From positions 14,602,669 to 14,666,668 of the forward strand of contig NC_041738.1 of NCBI RefSeq assembly GCF_004115215.2: a stretch of DNA of 64,000 bases, in the 5' to 3' direction. Of the stretch, positions 42,775-55,164 are shown one piece after another. The position numbers and the translations under genes were made by a program. This stretch comes from Ornithorhynchus anatinus (taxonomy: Eukaryota > Chordata > Mammalia > Monotremata > Ornithorhynchidae). The notes beneath the pieces are model-generated. The model saw nothing but the letters and a program-made list of their open reading frames with translations. It did not search any database and was not told the origin of the DNA. Every line of letters starts with the position of its first letter. Positions within the stretch are counted from its first letter, which is position 1.

Positions 42775-42973
42775 ATATGTACATATCTGTAATTTATTTA
42801 TTTATATTAATGTCTTTCTCCCCTTCTAGACTGTAAGCTCACTGTAAGCAGGAAATGGTCTGTTATTGTTACGTGGTACTCTCCTAAGCCCTTAGTACGC
42901 TGCACTGTACACAGTAAGCACTCAATAATAATAATTCAATGAATGAATGAATGAATGAATGAATGAATGAATG
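42775..42973 (+). repeat. LINE2 3' tail with (GAAT)n
   Basis: 'atgtacatatctgtaattta ... cacagtaagcactcaataa', followed by a tetranucleotide run of GAAT units at 42940-42973. Confidence 0.85.
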
Positions 42974-43029
42974 CTGTTACTACCTCTAGGCAGGTCAAAC
43001 TGGCTACTAAAATCTCTGATTCTCCAACT

Positions 43030-43320
43030 AGGAAAAATCTGTGACACAGCCTAGTGGATAGGAGCCTAGAAGCAGTGATTAGTGGGGTAGAGCACAGGCC
43101 CGGGAGTCAGAAGGACCTGGGTTCTAATCTCAGCTCAGCCACTTTGTCTTGTGTGACCTTGGATAAATCACTTAATTTCTCTGTGCCTCAGATACCTCAC
43201 TGAAAATGGGAAAATGCGAGATAGGGACTAAGGCCAACCTTATTAGCTTGTATCTATCCCAGTGCTTAATATAGTGCCTGGCACATAGTAAGTGCTTAAC
43301 AAATGCCATTAAAAAAAAAG
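43030..43320 (+). repeat. Mon-1-type SINE
   Basis: 'gggtagagcacaggcccggg ... cttaacaaatgccattaaaa'. Confidence 0.83.
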
Positions 43321-43324
43321 TCAA

Positions 43325-43914
43325 GTTCACAATAAGCTCGTATTTCTGGAATAGCAGTATGGGCCTTCCCTGTCCTCCCTGATCCAGAATTCAGCTGTCC
43401 ACCAGACTCCAAACCTTCATAACTGCTATTCTTTCAGAACCACCATTTCCCACTTCCATTCACCCAAGCAAACCACATCCCTCCATCGGGTTAGTTCCAG
43501 ACAAGTCCCAATCCGAGCTACTCAAGGATAACTCTGACCCATGACACCAACCTATTCTTTCTCCCCTAGGCCAGAACTTGGCTATGTTTCTGGTCACCTG
43601 GGAGCGACACTAGTGGTAAGGAGAGATGTGAGGCTGGTGCTTAGTGGAGGAAGTCAAGGGATGGGGGGAAAGGGAGCAATGGAGAAAAGAAAGAAAAAGG
43701 GTTGAGGAGAGAGGAAGAAGAGAAAAGAGGAATGAGGTGAGGTGAGCCCTTCGCTACCACCCAAATGGGAGACAAAAACAGCCTTGACCACTCCCTGCCT
43801 GGATCAACTCTATCTGGGGCTGAGAATTAATAAAGAATTTCCAACTTGGCCAGAAAACCTTTAGTTCTGACTGCCCTCAAAACTGTTTGAGGTCATGAAA
43901 AGGGCCAATCCATT
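43325..43914. other. Unassigned intergenic sequence
   Basis: Purine-rich around 43670-43745. No reading frame or repeat that I recognise. Confidence 0.45.
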
Positions 43915-44075
43915 TCTTTAAGTTAAGCACTTATTATGTGCTAGGCAACATAAACCTGCCTCACATTAAGGCTCAAGTCTTAATACCCCATTTACAGATG
44001 AGGGTAACTGAAGCACAAAGAAGTTAAATGACTTGCTCAAGATCACACAGCGAAGTGGCAGAGCCGGGATAGAGT
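43915..44075 (-). repeat. Mon-1-type SINE, minus, degenerate
   Basis: 'gttaagcacttattatgtgc ... aagtggcagagccgggat'. Confidence 0.75.
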
Positions 44076-44148
44076 AGACATCTCCACTTGGATGTCCTCC
44101 CGTCACCTCAAGCTTAACATGTCAAAACAGAACTCCTTTTATTCCTAA

Positions 44149-44873
44149 TCATTCATTCATTCAATAGTATTTATTGAGCGCTTACTATTGTGCAGAGCAC
44201 TGTACTAAGTGCTTGGGATGAACAAGTCGGCAACAGATAGAGACAGTCCTGCCGTTTGACGGCTTACAGTCTAATCGGGGAGACGGACAGACAAGAACAA
44301 TGGCCACTAAACAGCGTCAAGGGGAAGAAAACATCTCATAAAAACCATGGCCAGCTAAATAGAATCAACGCGATGTACAATCATTAACAAAAAAAAGGTA
44401 CGAAAAAGAACAGGGTTGAGACGGCGAGTCAAAGCCCGACAGCCCATATATACAGTGAGCGACGGGTACAGTGCTGTGGGATGGGAAGGGAGAGGTGGAG
44501 GAGCGCGAGGAAAAGGGGAAAATGAGGCTTAGCTGCGGAGAGGTAAAGGGGGGATGGCAGAGGAGTAGAGGGAAGAGGAGCTCAGTCTGGGAACCTCTTG
44601 GAGGAGGTGATTTTTAAGTAAGTTTTGAAGAGGGAAAGAGAATCAGTTTGCGGAGGGAGGAGGAGCGTTCCAGACCCGGAGAGGACGTGACCCAGGGTCA
44701 CGGGGATAGCGAGACCGAGGGACGGCGAGGATGTCGCAGAGGAGCGAGCGTGGCGGGTAGAAAAGAGAAGGAGGAGAGGTAGAAGGCAAGTGATGGAGAC
44801 CTGAAGCCTAATTAGAGTTTTTGTTTGGACGGAGTCGATAGGCAACCACTGGAGTTGTTAAGAAGGGAGTGAC
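44149..44873 (-). repeat. Younger LINE2, minus, with 8-bp target duplication
   Basis: Reverse copy from 'attcattcattcaatagta' to 'gttaagaagggagtgac'. The direct repeat 'attcctaa' stands at 44141-44148 and 44874-44881. Confidence 0.88.
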
Positions 44874-45100
44874 ATTCCTAACCAAACCCCATCCTCCCCC
44901 TGGCTTTCTCATCTCTGTAGATGCACCACCATCCTTCCTGTTCACAGGCTCATAGTCTTGCATTATCTTCAACTCTCTCTCATTCAACCCATGTATTCAG
45001 TTCATCACTAAATCCTGTCGGTTCCACCTTCACAACATCGAAAAATCCATGCTTTCCTCTCCATTCAAGCTGCTACCATATAATACAACACTCGTCCCAT

Positions 45101-45345
45101 CCAGCCTGGAATAATGGAATGGGAGTCAGAAGGTCATGATTCTAATCCGGCTCTGACGCTTATCTGTTGTGTGACCATGGGCAACTCTTCTCGGTGCCTC
45201 ATTTACCTCAGCTGTTAAAATGGAATTGAGACTGTGAACCCTACATAGACAGGACTGTGTCCCACCCTATTTATTGTGTCCTTCCCAGCACTTAGTACAG
45301 TGCCTGACACATAGTAGGCACTTAACAAATACCATTATTATTATT
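45101..45345 (+). repeat. Mon-1-type SINE in LINE2
   Basis: 'aatgggagtcagaaggtcat ... cacttaacaaataccatta', truncated at the head. Confidence 0.8.
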
Positions 45346-46021
45346 ATTAACGCCTTAGCTTCTTGCTGGCCCCCAGCCGCCCCCTCCTCCCCACTCCAGT
45401 CCATACTTGACTGTCCTGCCCAGATCATTTCTCTACATAAACATTCAGGACATGTTTCCCCAGTCCTCAAAACTGCCCATCCACCTCCACATCAAACAAA
45501 AACTGCTCACCACTGGCTTTAAAGCACTCAATCCCCTTATCCCCTTCTACCTCATATCATTACTCTCCTACTGCAACCCAGCCCACATACTTTGCTCCTC
45601 TAATGCTAGCCTTCTTACTGTGCCTCGACCTCATTTATCTCACCACCGACCCCTCGCCCACATCCTGCATCTGGCCTGGAACACCCTCTCTCCCCAAATC
45701 CAACAGACAATTACTCTCCTCCCCTTCAAAGCTTTATTAAAGGCAGATCTCTTCCAAGGAAGCCTTCCCTGAATAAGCCTCCCTTTCTTCTCCCCACATT
45801 CCCTTCTGCATCACTCTGATTTTCCAGCTTTGTTCTTCCCCCTTCCCAGCCCCCCAGCACTTATGTGCACGTCTGTAATTTATATTAATGTCTCTCTCCC
45901 CCTCAAGACTGTAAGCTCATTGGGCATAGAGAATGTGTCTGTTTATTGTTGTATTGTACTCTACCAATCACTTAGTACAGTGCTCTGCACAGAGTAAGCA
46001 GTCAATAAATACGTTTGAATA

Positions 46022-46092
46022 AATTATTGAACCCAGATTCTCTGACTCCCAGGCCTGGGCTCTTTCCACTAGACCATACTGCTTCTCTCGTT
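46022..46092 (-). repeat. SINE head fragment, minus
   Basis: 'attctctgactcccaggcct ... ccactagaccatactgctt'. Confidence 0.75.
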
Positions 46093-46265
46093 GCATTAGT
46101 AAAGGCAGCATCAGTGGCTGCTTTACTGTAAAGACAGTGGATGGGGAGATATTACAGCTTCTGCCCATTGTCTCCCTCTTCCCAGTGACAGATTACTCAG
46201 AAACTTTCAGTCGGGAATCAATGCACCGAAAAAGCAGGGTTGATTGCAAAACTAGGGTAATTGGC

Positions 46266-46271
46266 TTTATT
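46266..46271 (-). other. Poly(A) signal of first keratin gene
   Basis: AATAAA on the minus strand, about 570 bases after the keratin stop codon at 46841. Confidence 0.75.
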
Positions 46272-46840
46272 AGGAGGTTGACAAAGAAACTTCATCCGCT
46301 CTCTAAGGGCATCAAGCATCAGGGAAATAAAACAGTATGAATCACCATTTCCTAACATTGAACTCTGGTTACAAAATTTTATGCACTTGTTTCTAAACAG
46401 TTGCCATACTAATAAAATGGACTGCTGCATGTGTTCCACTTGGCAGCAGGTTATGAAGATACTGTGGACTGACTGACAAAGACAGAGCAACATCCAAATA
46501 TAAAATACTCAGAATGTCATTCTCCGGTCCAGCCTCACTTGGTTGCCTAGTTAATTTCTTGAGCTCTTGATTCTTGACCACCATAGGACTTATGTGTTGT
46601 TCTCACAGAGTGGTACCCAGTGAATCCCAGTCATGGAGCGGGAGGTTGCTTTTGAGGCACAGAGGTGCATGTGGGAATAGAATTTAGGACACTAGCGCGT
46701 TTCCTTAGCCCAAGCTCATAAACCATATTGCTTCCTTTTTTCTTGTTTGCCCAGATGTGCTGGCCCATCCACAGTGGTGTTGGAGATTTGCAGGTGAAGC
46801 TCAGTTGGATCAAAACTCCCTCCTGGCTGTGGGAGCCATT

Positions 46841-46967
46841 TTAGCACACAAAGGAATTGCAGGGCCAAAGCGAGCGAGGCACACATGGGTGCAGGGGGCA
46901 GGGGGTTGGAGTGCAGGGGCCCATGGACCTGCCGCATGCGTTTTGTGGCACAGGGGTTGCTGGAAGC
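46841..46967 (-). CDS. Exon 7 (tail) of first hair keratin
   Basis: The acceptor 'attttccag' precedes it. The coding part reads LPATPVPQNACGRSMGPC and ends in FVC-stop. It is 9 bases shorter than the same exon of the second keratin (62257-62392) but in frame overall. Confidence 0.8.
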
Positions 46968-47214
46968 CTGGAAAATAGAATCATAAGGATGGGTTACTTG
47001 GGGGTGGAGGGGTGTTAAGTGCCTTGGAGAGCGGGAAGAAGAGAAATGGACACTAATAGCCTCCAGGGTAGCTTTGTGGGAACCCTCTGCTGATTCTCTG
47101 GGACCTGAGGGGGATTAGTGAGGAGAAGGGGCAGGAAAGGCCTTCATTCAAAGCTCTTCCCTCCCCTAGCCACCCTCATATCCCTTCCTGCTCTCACTCT
47201 CGCAAACCCTTCCA

Positions 47215-47402
47215 GCATCTCAGTTGTGTGACTTTGGGCAAGCCACTTAACTTCTCTGTGCCTCAGTTACCTCATCTGTAAAATGGGGATTAAGACTGTG
47301 AGCCTCTTGTGGGACAACCTGATTACCCTGTATCTACCCCAGCGCTTAGAACAGTGCTCTGCACATAGTAAGCACTTAAAAAACACCAACATTATTATTA
47401 TC
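47215..47402 (+). repeat. SINE, truncated, in keratin intron 6
   Basis: 'tctcagttgtgtgactttgg ... aacaccaacattattattat'. It is absent from intron 6 of the second keratin, which has a different SINE. Confidence 0.85.
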
Positions 47403-47647
47403 CACCTCCTAAGCTAGAGAAGCTGAACTCACCAGAACCCAACCACCAACCCCCACTATCCCAGGAACCTCTTTCTAGTCCTTTACAGAACTCCAGGAAA
47501 ACCCTAGACGTCTCCAGCAAGGAGGTTGGTGTTGCTGGGTTTCCTCTGGGAAAGCACATTTTACTATCTCTGCTATTCCTTCCTGCGAATCCATTTGTAT
47601 CCATATGAGGAGATTTGCCAGAACTCGCCACCGCCACTCGGTACTCA

Positions 47648-47864
<217 letters not shown>

Positions 47865-47980
47865 CTGCGAGGGAGAAAAGAAGGAAAAGTCAGAGATGTT
47901 GGTGTTTTCAGGCCTGGGACACCCAGTACCCAGGATTCCTGGGGTTCCAACAGTCCCACCTGCCCCACAGACACCCCTCA

Positions 47981-48244
<264 letters not shown>

Positions 48245-48309
48245 TCATACGGGTCATGACATGGCCTGACTTGGCTGGGGCTGGAAACCCATAGGGATTC
48301 CTGGAGTTA

Positions 48310-48600
<291 letters not shown>

Positions 48601-48716
48601 CTATCTACAAGTCATAAAAGCTTCTTAGGCCAACTCTGCTTCAATCCTAGTTTTCCTTCAGAAGCCCTAGTGGCTTGATAGTTTTATTTATGAATTGACT
48701 GAGACCAATACAGAAG

Positions 48717-48982
48717 GAAGCAGAGTGGCCTAGAGGATGGAGCACAAGCCTCGGATCAGGAAGACCTGGGTTCTAATCCCGGTTCCTCCACTTGTCTGCT
48801 GTGTGACCTTAGGCAAGTCACTTCACTTCTCTATGCCTCAGTCATCTTATCCACAAACTGAGATTAAGACTGTGAACAGTATGTGCGAAGGGGACTTTGT
48901 CCAATCTGATTAGCTGGTATCTACCCCAGGACTTAGAACAGTGTCTGGCACATAGGAAGCTCTTAACATATACCATAAAAAA
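48717..48982 (+). repeat. Mon-1-type SINE in keratin intron 3
   Basis: 'gaagcagagtggcctagagg ... cttaacatataccataaaa'. Confidence 0.85.
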
Positions 48983-49704
48983 GGACCCTCTGGAAGTGGA
49001 GTGAAGTTTGGTTCTCCCTGAGTTTCACAGTGGACAACCACCATTTCTGGAGCAGCCAAAAGCAGCTTCTTGAGTCACCAGAACAAAACTCAGAGAGTCA
49101 TTTCCACAATCCTTTATCTCTTCTTTAGCCAGTGCCAACCTTCTGCAGCTGGGGAGACTCAAGAAAGCTTTACTCATTCAGCTCTTAATGGGGGTCTCCA
49201 GAGATCCAAGAATGTTTCCGGAGGAGCCCTGAACTCAAGGAGAGCAATGGCTCCATCAGGACTGGACTACATGACCTTAACAATTCTCTCTGCAGTGTGA
49301 TCAGGCCACTTAGTTGGTCTTGATGATTCCTATCTTGACTGGTTGCTGCCAAAGAATATGAAATAGAAACTCAGAGGAGTAGAGTGTCCCTCAGAGCCCT
49401 GAGACTGAGCATGAGGTGGCCCAGTGGCTGGAAACGTTTATCCAACCTTTTTCTCACGCTCACGTGTCAGTTTTTTTCCCCCAGCCATCTGGCCTTCAGC
49501 AGAAAACCCAAATCCCATGTCCCGTATCCATAAGAACATGAGTCATTCTGTACAAGTTAGTGTTACGAAGACAAATATCTGTTCCAAGGATCAACTCCTT
49601 CAGTTTTCTGGGTCTGACCAACTCCCCCATTTTCGCCTCCCTCCTTTGCTTTTTCAAGCAGGTTCTAACAAGTTTCATCTTTTCCCCGATTCACTTCGCC
49701 ATAC

Positions 49705-49868
49705 CTGTTCCATGGTTCTGCCTTGAGAGAGAGGCAGCTCCCTCCTTCAGAGACTCACCTGGGCCTCCAGGTCGGCCTTGCCAAAGGGTCAGCTCATCCA
49801 AGGAATGCGGCGCAGACCGTTGATGTCGGCCTCCACCAGCTGGCGGAGGGACAGCTCCGTCTTGGTAC
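49705..49868 (-). CDS. Exon 3 of first hair keratin, 7 bases long
   Basis: 164 bases where 157 is expected. The codons for LSLRQLVEADINGLRR are clear, but single bases are added before and after them and through the VESLKEELL-like part. The donor GTATGG follows 'gaacag'. Confidence 0.7.
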
Positions 49869-49869
49869 C

Positions 49870-50064
49870 TAACAATAATAATAATAATAATAGTATTTTA
49901 AGCATTTACTATGTTCCAAGCACTGCGATAAGGCCTCAGCTGCCTCCCTAGTATGGACCCAGAGTTTTCTTCTGAGCTATTCTAATCTCTTGGAAAAAAC
50001 CTGTATTTTTCCCACAGGCTTCCTAAGAGGTTGAGTTGTTTGCAGTGTGTGTTGTGTGGTGTGT

Positions 50065-50102
<38 letters not shown>

Positions 50103-50335
50103 ATACACAATAATCAGTTTGGATACAGTCCCTGTTTCACATGGGACTACTAATCTAAGTAGAACAGAGGACAGGTATTGAATCCCCATTTTGCAGATGA
50201 GGAACTGAGTCCCAGAGAAGTTAAAGGACTTGCCCAAGGGAACTCAGGCAAGTGACAGAGCTGGGATTAGAACCCAGGTCCTCTGAATCACTCCCAATCA
50301 GACGTGGTGTTTCTCAGAAGGCCATGTTGCTATCC
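49870..50335 (-). repeat. SINE, minus, split by (AG)n in keratin intron 2
   Basis: (AAT)n 'agtattttaagcatttacta' at the left and 'tgaggaactgagtcccagag ... cagagctgggattagaaccc' at the right. Unrelated sequence and an AG run (about 50070-50099) lie between them. Confidence 0.7.
50070..50099 (+). repeat. (AG)n microsatellite
   Basis: About 15 AG units in keratin intron 2, preceded by 'gtgtgttgtgtggtgtgttg'. Confidence 0.95.
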
Positions 50336-50752
50336 GTGAGCAGGGGACGTGATAAGCAAATGGGAATGACTTCTGAACTGGTCCCTGCTTTGTCTGTGCT
50401 TGGCCAAATGAGCTAAACCTTCTGACCACTTGCTACCATTTGTGTCCATTCATTTGGAAAGTTTTGGTTTAAAGGAAGCAGAAGGGTTAAAGAAGAAATT
50501 GCTACCCCCTCCCTCCTCTCTCAAAGTGCACCATCCTGTTTCCCAAAACAATCAGGGTCTGGATCACCTTCTACAGAGGCAAATATCGAATAAAGTGCAA
50601 GGATTCACACTTCCCAGAATCAATTTGTATTCCATATTTTTCCCCACTTATATGTGATTCTTCCCCTAGTGGAGGGCCATTCTTGGACCACATTTCTCCC
50701 TGCAGATTTTCAAAGTCGGACCAGCCATGAAGGAAATGGAGACTCAACTTAC

Positions 50753-50836
50753 TTGGTGCGGAAATCATCTGAGGCCAGCTTGGCATTGTCGATCTGCACC
50801 ACCAGTCGCGAGTTCTCAGACTTGGTGAGGCAGGAT
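50753..50836 (-). CDS. Exon 2 of first hair keratin, 1 base long
   Basis: 84 bases where the family has 83. The codons [20 protein letters not shown] are intact, but the first codons after the acceptor carry one extra base. The donor is GTAAGT. Confidence 0.82.
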
Positions 50837-51059
50837 CTGCGAAGACAAGTGGGGTCACCAAGGAACAAGTTCCCCAAGAAGTAAGTGGGCATTTTCTGTA
50901 GTTCTTAATTTTACAGGAGAGCCAATTGAAATTAGTTATTAGATGTGATCCGGCAGTACCATAGAAACATTCTGAAACAGAAAAAACTTTTCAAGGAATT
51001 GCTCCTCAGATGAGAAAAGCCCAAGCCTCTGCGGGCAACCTACTGTATGTTCTTGGATT

Positions 51060-51255
51060 GCTGTACCCTTTTAGCACTTGATATTTATCCCACCTCAACC
51101 CCACAGCGTTTATATAAGTATCCATAATTTATTTTAGTGCCTGTCACCCCCTCTGGTCTGTGAGCTCCTTGTGGGCAGGGAATCTGTCAACCAACTCTGT
51201 TGATAAGTACTCTTCCAAGTGCTCTGCTAAACAGTAGCACTCAATAAATTCCAAA
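51060..51255 (+). repeat. LINE2 3' tail in keratin intron 1
   Basis: 'cccttttagcacttgatatt ... gtagcactcaataaattcc'. Confidence 0.8.
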
Positions 51256-51654
51256 AAAAAATAAAATAACTTACCCTCTCTGGACCTCAGTTTCCTCAAC
51301 TTTAAATGGAGATGATAATATCTGCTTCTCCCTACCACACCAGGGTATTGGAGAGGATAAAATGAGACTACTGGGAACTAAAACCACTATACAAATTCAT
51401 GGCTTGATTTTATATTCTTTCACAGTCTCGAGCTGCCCAACTTGCATGTTACTCTAGAAAAAACTGATTGACTTTTAATAACACTGGATTTTCTGCTTCC
51501 ATCTCTTCTACTCCTGAAGTCTTGGTGGATCTGCCCTAGAGTAAAATACTTTCTGGGGACAAATGCCCAGCTAGGGTAATGGAAATAGTCATGTGGCCGT
51601 TCCACATGCCAGAGCTCACGGTGACAGTTCTAGAGGAGAGTGTCAAAGTAACAG

Positions 51655-51935
51655 AATAAACAGGAAAGAGCCCAGGGCCTGGGAGTCAAAGGACCTGGGT
51701 TTCAAATCCTAGTTCTGCCTCTTGTCTGCTGTGTAACTTTGGGAAAGTCACTTAACTTATCTGCTACTTCAGGTTTCTTCATCTCCTCCTTGTGACTTTG
51801 ACTGGTAGCCCCATGCAGGACAGGGGACTGTGTCCAACCTGATTGTCTCGTAACTATTCTATTGCTTAGTACAGTGCTTGGCACATAGTAAGCACTTTGA
51901 TAAATAGCTCAGTTATCACTATTATTATGAAAAAT
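51655..51935 (+). repeat. Mon-1-type SINE in keratin intron 1
   Basis: 'ggaaagagcccagggcctgg ... gcactttgataaatagctc'. Confidence 0.83.
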
Positions 51936-52607
51936 GGGCCACGGCAGAACTGCATTGGACGTTCCCCTGTGTAAATATTAATACAAGCCTGGGGTCCTTT
52001 GCCTTTTAGATACGGCAAGCCATTGGTGAGTACCTCTCACCCCCACCCACCAAGCCCATGACAGGGGTAGCAGGATCAGAGAGCTCACGGTTCCCTATAT
52101 CTTTGGTCTGGGAGGCTTGGAACTAAATAAGTAAGGCAATTGCAGACAATCTGGTCTTCTTCCCGCTCAGGGTGATGATGGAGTCCCCATCTGTAACGCA
52201 GATAAGCCTTGGCCTACTGAGGCTTCAGGACAGAGGATCGACCCAAAGGAATTGACCATAACGATGCTGGTTTGCCCAGGGCCACTGGAATTCTCCCGTC
52301 CCTACCAATCATGGTCTTGCTGGGGCATAGGGTGCAACGAGCAAACAAGTGGGCAGGGGCGCAGCAAGTGGCAAAGTGTTTACCCAGTCAATGCCCACAT
52401 TTGCGGGGTCCAGGCAGAGCCAGGACCAGATGCCATGTCTCCCGATTTCCAGAGCACAGCTCTTTCAACTGGACCAACAGGAGAACTCCTTTCAGAGTCA
52501 TAATTCAAAAATCACTTCTGCTGAGTGTGTGGAGGGACATTTCTCTGAAACCCCTTGAAATCGTGCGTCAGTATCTAAGAGCTATAAATTAATATCCAGT
52601 TCTATAA

Positions 52608-52828
52608 ATGAATAACCTGGATTCTAATGTCAGCACCACCATTGTCTGCTGTGTGACATGGGGAAGTCACTAAACTTTTCTTTGCTTCAGTTACCTCATC
52701 TGTAACAGGGGATTAAGACTGTGAGGCCTACATGGTACATGGACTATGTCTAACCTGAATAGCTGTATCTACCCAAGCACTTACTACAATGTCTTGCACA
52801 TAGTAAGCACTTAAAAATTCCATAAAAA
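52608..52828 (+). repeat. Mon-1-type SINE in keratin intron 1
   Basis: 'gaataacctggattctaatg ... gcacttaaaaattccataa', 5'-truncated. Confidence 0.8.
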
Positions 52829-53064
52829 AAAGAATCCAGTCTTAATTTTTTATCAGTGGGCAGTGGGGTCCCAACTAAGAATCACGGAAAAAATACAATT
52901 CGGAATGCCCCATTTTAACACATCGCAGAATTGAATTTGCTAATATGATCTCAAATATTTTATACGATTCCTATTTCCCACTGAATTGCTACCTTCCTTC
53001 CTGATCCCATATCCCAGTCCAGGGGTGAGCTTCCACAGACTGCCCCTCCCCTCTGCCTCGTCAC

Positions 53065-53415
53065 CTTCTGCTGCAGCTCCTCGATGGTCCGGAAGTAGGA
53101 CTGGTAATCCGAGCACACGAAGGGGACCTGCTCCTGGCACCACTGGCGGATCCTGGCATCCAGCTCGGCATTCTCCCGCTCCAGCTGGCGCACCTTCTCC
53201 AGGTAGTTGGCCAGACGGTCGTTCAGGAACTGCATGGTCTCCTTCTCGTTGCCGTTGAAGGAGCCTTCACAGAACCAGCCGCAGGTCCCGATGTTGGCGG
53301 GGATGTTGCGGGCTCCGGGGAGGGAGCAGCATGGCTGGCAGCTGGGTGGCACGCAGGGCCTGGTGGCGCAGCTGCTGCGGCAGCTGAAGCTGGGCAGAGA
53401 GCAGTTGTAGGGCAT
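53065..53415 (-). CDS. Exon 1 of first hair keratin
   Basis: 351 bases, 117 codons, from ATG at 53415 ([10 protein letters not shown]) to EELQQK before donor GTGACG. An upstream in-frame ATG at 53508 lies before the TATA-based transcription start, so the MPYN start is preferred; it matches the hair keratin family. Confidence 0.92.
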
Positions 53416-53498
53416 GGTGCTGGAAGAGAGGTGCTCAGGAGAGTCTAGTGTAAAGCTCAAGTTCTTCAGGGTCTGAGAGTCTCCTGGTCCTCCGCATG

Positions 53499-53505
53499 TT
53501 TTATA
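53499..53505 (-). promoter_or_regulatory. TATA box (TATAAAA) of first hair keratin
   Basis: TATAAAA on the minus strand, 84 bases before the MPYN start codon. Confidence 0.85.
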
Positions 53506-53885
53506 CAACCTCAGAGGAGGGTGTGGGCATGGGGTGAAGCATTTTTTTTCTCTTTTTACTCTTTAACACATTTTCAAACACTCCTCTCTCTTAGTATGTT
53601 ATTAGGTTTCTCACAAGAGTCCCTCGCCTCAATAAAATATTTTACTCTGCGCTTCCTGCCTAAGTCAGGACTCCTCTCTGGGGCTCCTCGCCCGTGAAGT
53701 AAGAGCTTCATGGTTCACCTTCAAAGAGGCAGAGTCATAAGCTCCCCAGCCCCAGCCCTCATTAATTGGGTGTGGTGGGTCCAGTGACATTATCACTTTT
53801 GCCACCTCCTTCTAGGTCCTGGCGTTCTCCACTAATTCGTTGGTAATTTTAGAAAATTGTAGGTGGTCTAGGGACTAGATTTCAA

Positions 53886-54158
53886 CATGAGAAGCAGCAT
53901 GGTCCTAGTAGAAGAGCACAGGCCTTAGAGTATAGGGGACCTAGGTTCTAATTCCAGCTCTGCCAATTGCTCGCTGTGTGACCTTGGGCAAGTCATTTAA
54001 CTTCTCTGTGCCCCAGTTGTCCTGTTCTCCCTCCTACTTAGACCATGAGCCCCATCAGGGGACAGGGATATATCCAAACTAATTAACTTGCCTTCTACCC
54101 CTGTGCCTTAGAACAGTGTTTGACATATAGCAAGAGTTTAACAATACCATAAAAATTA
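53886..54158 (+). repeat. Mon-1-type SINE
   Basis: 'tgagaagcagcatggtccta ... agtttaacaataccataaa'. Confidence 0.85.
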
Positions 54159-54582
54159 CTTCTCCAGCAAATATATAATAAATATGGACGCCTTGACCAA
54201 GGTAAGGTTGTATATAACACTCCTGTTCTACCCCAGCTTCGCCAGCTTCAACTCTCTGCACTTCATCTTTATCTGTCACCTCTATTTTATTGTAAGCTCT
54301 GTGAGGAGAGAGGAACATGTGCCCTTGGTACTTTCTCAAGCACTTGATACCTAGCCCTCAGTAAAGGATGTTGACTAACAAACATTCACTGACTATAGTA
54401 CATTGGTTTGGCAAAGATCCTTTAAGAAGCACTGGGAGAAAACTTATGTAAGAAATTAGTTGGAACATTTCTCATTGTGTGTAAAAAAGTACAGAATTAA
54501 AATCCCATTGTCACATCCTGGTGGTTTATATTAATGGACACGTGTGGTCAGCTTCTGAGAATCTAGGTAAATGGAGGAGATT

Positions 54583-54720
54583 ATCAATCAGGAAATAATC
54601 AGTGGTATTTATCAGCACTTACTGTGTGCAGAGCACTCTACTAGGGACTTGGGAAAGCACGATATACAATAGAGTTGGGTTGACATGATCCCTACCTTCA
54701 AAGAGCTTACAGTCTAATTC
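54583..54720 (-). repeat. LINE2 3' tail, minus
   Basis: 'atcagtggtatttatcagca ... aagagcttacagtctaatt'. Confidence 0.82.
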
Positions 54721-55045
54721 TCTATTGATTGATGGGTTTAGTGAGCAGCTACTAGGTGCAGATCCATGTACTAAGCCCTCAGCTCCATAGCACTTGGTTA
54801 TATCTGTAATTTATTATATCAATGTCTTTCTCCTTCTCTAATCTGTAAACTCATTGTGCCCAGGGAACTTATCTACCAACTCTGTTGTACAGTACCCTCC
54901 TGAGTGTTTAATGCAGTGCTCTGCGCACAGTAAGCACCCAATAAATTGTCATTGGTTGATTGATACACACTTAGGAGAGCACAATAAATAGAAGATATGA
55001 TCCCTTCCCTCAAGAAGTTTACCATCTAGCAGGGAGACAGAGAGG
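54721..55045 (-). repeat. LINE2 tail, minus, split by a plus LINE2 tail
   Basis: The outer minus copy lies at 54721-54775 and 54966-55045. The plus copy 54776-54965 ('gctccatagcacttggttat ... caataaattgtcattggtt') sits inside it. Confidence 0.7.
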
Positions 55046-55164
55046 CATAAGCAGGGGGAAATCCTCATGCAATTCCAAATCCACTTCGGGTGTTGTTTTC
55101 AACTTCCTCTGGATCGAAACCAATTGCAGCTCCATTCTATGAAATGAATTCATCTGAGCTTTCC

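Larger units (their letters stand above)
44080..46022 (+). repeat. Older LINE2 split by a LINE2 and a SINE
   Basis: The parts are 44080-44148, about 44881-45100 and about 45345-46022; each joins the next in LINE2 register. The terminus is 'gtcaataaatacgtttgaat'. Confidence 0.82.

Noticed and set aside
53416-53508. Upstream in-frame ATG extending the keratin head
   Set aside because: It lies at or above the TATA box (53499-53505), so it should not be in the transcript; the MPYN start matches the hair keratin family.
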